A program made the translations under genes and the position numbers. A DNA stretch of 7,161 bases from Methylococcaceae bacterium (GTDB lineage Bacteria > Pseudomonadota > Gammaproteobacteria > Methylococcales > Methylococcaceae), in the NCBI GenBank assembly GCA_005792805.1, contig SXQV01000156.1:1-7161 (forward strand). Reading direction: 5' to 3'. Positions 5,877 to 7,161 of the stretch are shown piece by piece. How positions within the stretch are numbered: the first letter of the stretch is position 1; each line of letters opens with the position of its first letter. The notes under the pieces are model-generated. The model was not told the origin of the DNA, searched no databases, and was given only the letters and a program-made list of their open reading frames with translations.

Positions 5877-7161
5877 TCACTTTACGGCGGAAGGCTGGAG
5901 TGCAATCACACCGCCCCCCTCACGGTCGGAATAAACGACCGCTCCGCCCATGGCATGTGCCAGCCTTGCTGCCGTGAGGCCCGGAAACAGGCGCTGTTCC
6001 TGCTCTCCAACAACCAGATGACTCACCCCCAGCCCCTCAAAAAATTCACGGTTACCCGGAGGGGCCAGGCCCTGTCCAGCCGCTGCAAACGCTATCCCCA
6101 TATTGCGTTCGTATTCGCGCATCCGCACCCATGTCCACGGTCCCGTAGGCCACTCATGGCGTAGCCGGTTAGAAAACTGCCAGACATGCTGGCTCCATCC
6201 GCATAGCCCTGGCCGGCCGGAAAAGGCGGCAATGCGTCCAGGCCAGTCGCCATAAGTTTTAAGTGCATTCACTTCCGCTAATGCCTTTCTTTTTGACAGA
6301 TCGGGGCCTTCAATTTCCACTTCGATTTCCTTGCGCAGGATTTCGCCCGTACCGCAAAGCTCACCCAGGCGTACCGGCTCAGGCAGCACCCGGAGATAGC
6401 GGATAATGGCCATGTCCCGTGGAAACTCCCGGTTCATGAACGCCGCGCCATCGATGGAGGGCATGTCGGGCGTGCGACGTATGCGGTCATAGACCGCCAC
6501 CGAGAGTGTCATCAGCCAGAACCCCCCGACCAGTGTGGCCACGGTGACCAGCCCGGTTACAAACCGGCGATTGGCGAAGGCGGCCGGATAGGCGGGCACC
6601 CAGACCAGCGTCATCAGCAGCGGCACCAGATAATACCCTTCCAGCCAAAAACGCATCGTCACGTTAAATCGCTTGTTGGCACCCCCGCCAAGATGCGTAA
6701 ATTCGGCCACGGAAAATTCCGGAAAAAACCAGATCAGGAAAGTGACAGCCGCCAAGGTCACCAGCGGCAGGGTATCGATCTGGCCAATGTCCCCCGATTG
6801 CCGGGGGTACCCCAGCCAGACCAAGGCCGAGCAAGCCAGCGCTACCGCCGCGCCGCCTCTCCCGGCAAGCAGCAGACCCAGGACAGCGATCAGCACGACC
6901 CAGAGCCGCTTTCCGGTAAAGGCGTTGCGCTCCAATGGCCAAAGTCCGGCAAACATGGCGGCGGCACAGGCGGCCGCCATGAACAGCAAGGGCGCAAACT
7001 GGGCGCTTAAAAAGCCCTGAAACGGGCTGGCAATCTCACGTTCTACCCAATACCAGGTCACATCCGGACGCTGTGTGTCCAGCAGGGCTGGCAGACTCAG
7101 TAACAGCGTGAGCACGCCAAACAGGCCGGCATTGGCGAGCAGGGTTTTGCTGCCCGGCCAG
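5877..7161 (-). CDS. DUF2298 / YYY-type multi-pass membrane protein, probable GT-C-like glycosyltransferase; 5' end outside window
   Basis: The frame is open to the right edge, giving 427 residues of a longer protein. The GTG at 7115 lies inside a membrane segment (LLANAGLFGVLTLLLSLPAL) and is not the real start. About six hydrophobic segments can be seen (numbering from that GTG: about 1-12, 38-59, 70-102, 115-132, 160-180, 186-209), followed by a soluble, probably extracytoplasmic, C-terminal half. Family-like signatures are KRFNVTMRFWLEGYYL (148-163, the conserved RxN...K/R-F segment before a helix), SIDGAAFMNREFPRDMAIIRYL (220-241), GRIAAFSGRPGLCGW (293-307), and a Val/Gly-rich VSHLVVGEQE (364-373). 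This is the DUF2298 pattern, named Chlor_Arch_YYY in TIGRFAM and thought to be related to GT-C enzymes. The gene leads a tight operon with the GT2 and methyltransferase genes. The reaction is unknown. The call rests on remembered motif patterns, so it is less certain than for the neighbours. Confidence 0.75.
   Translation of the reverse strand, partial: WPGSKTLLANAGLFGVLTLLLSLPALLDTQRPDVTWYWVEREIASPFQGFLSAQFAPLLFMAAACAAAMFAGLWPLERNAFTGKRLWVVLIAVLGLLLAGRGGAAVALACSALVWLGYPRQSGDIGQIDTLPLVTLAAVTFLIWFFPEFSVAEFTHLGGGANKRFNVTMRFWLEGYYLVPLLMTLVWVPAYPAAFANRRFVTGLVTVATLVGGFWLMTLSVAVYDRIRRTPDMPSIDGAAFMNREFPRDMAIIRYLRVLPEPVRLGELCGTGEILRKEIEVEIEGPDLSKRKALAEVNALKTYGDWPGRIAAFSGRPGLCGWSQHVWQFSNRLRHEWPTGPWTWVRMREYERNMGIAFAAAGQGLAPPGNREFFEGLGVSHLVVGEQEQRLFPGLTAARLAHAMGGAVVYSDREGGGVIALQPSAVK

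Noticed and set aside
7113..7115. GTG as the start of the DUF2298 gene
   Set aside because: The frame stays open to the right edge and the codons upstream continue the same hydrophobic membrane segment, so the true start is outside the window.
1..7161. CRISPR arrays, tRNAs, insertion sequences, defence systems or toxin-antitoxin pairs
   Set aside because: I looked for spaced direct repeats, cloverleaf-like segments, transposase motifs and paired small genes on both strands and found none.

Overview
The window looks like chromosomal DNA of a gammaproteobacterium with fairly G+C-rich coding sequence. The main reasons are a recognisable RapA (RNA polymerase-recycling ATPase, typical of Gammaproteobacteria) and a CbpA-CbpM pair in the same order as in E. 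coli. I cannot name the genus. I see no rRNA, tRNA, CRISPR array, insertion sequence or phage gene.

Layout: (1) positions 1-2460, minus strand, carry rapA from its start to about residue 820. The C-terminal end lies beyond the left edge. (2) Positions 2461-2783 are a 323-base divergent intergenic region. It holds a perfect -10 box and a ribosome binding site for rapA, a perfect 15-base palindrome, and two weak short reading frames preceded by good Shine-Dalgarno sequences. (3) Positions 2784-4143, plus strand, form a two-gene operon: cbpA (class B J-protein that binds curved DNA) and cbpM (its MerR-like modulator). (4) Positions 4144-4182 are a short convergent gap with no clear terminator. 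(5) Positions 4183-7161, minus strand, form a tight three-gene operon. In transcription order it encodes a large integral membrane protein of the DUF2298 / YYY family (5' end outside the window), a polyprenyl-phosphate-type GT2 glycosyltransferase with two C-terminal membrane helices, and a class I SAM-dependent methyltransferase that overlaps the end of the glycosyltransferase gene.

How the genes may work together: rapA and cbpA/cbpM are housekeeping and stress genes (transcription recycling; DnaK co-chaperone and nucleoid protein with its inhibitor). They are transcribed divergently and need not share a pathway. The three-gene operon suggests envelope or lipid-linked glycan work. The GT2 enzyme would load a sugar onto a polyprenyl phosphate on the cytoplasmic face. 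The multi-pass YYY protein may be a GT-C-like enzyme using that lipid-linked sugar outside the membrane. The methyltransferase could modify the sugar, lipid or acceptor. This operon is the least characterised and most interesting part of the window. Its pathway is inferred from context, not shown by the sequence.
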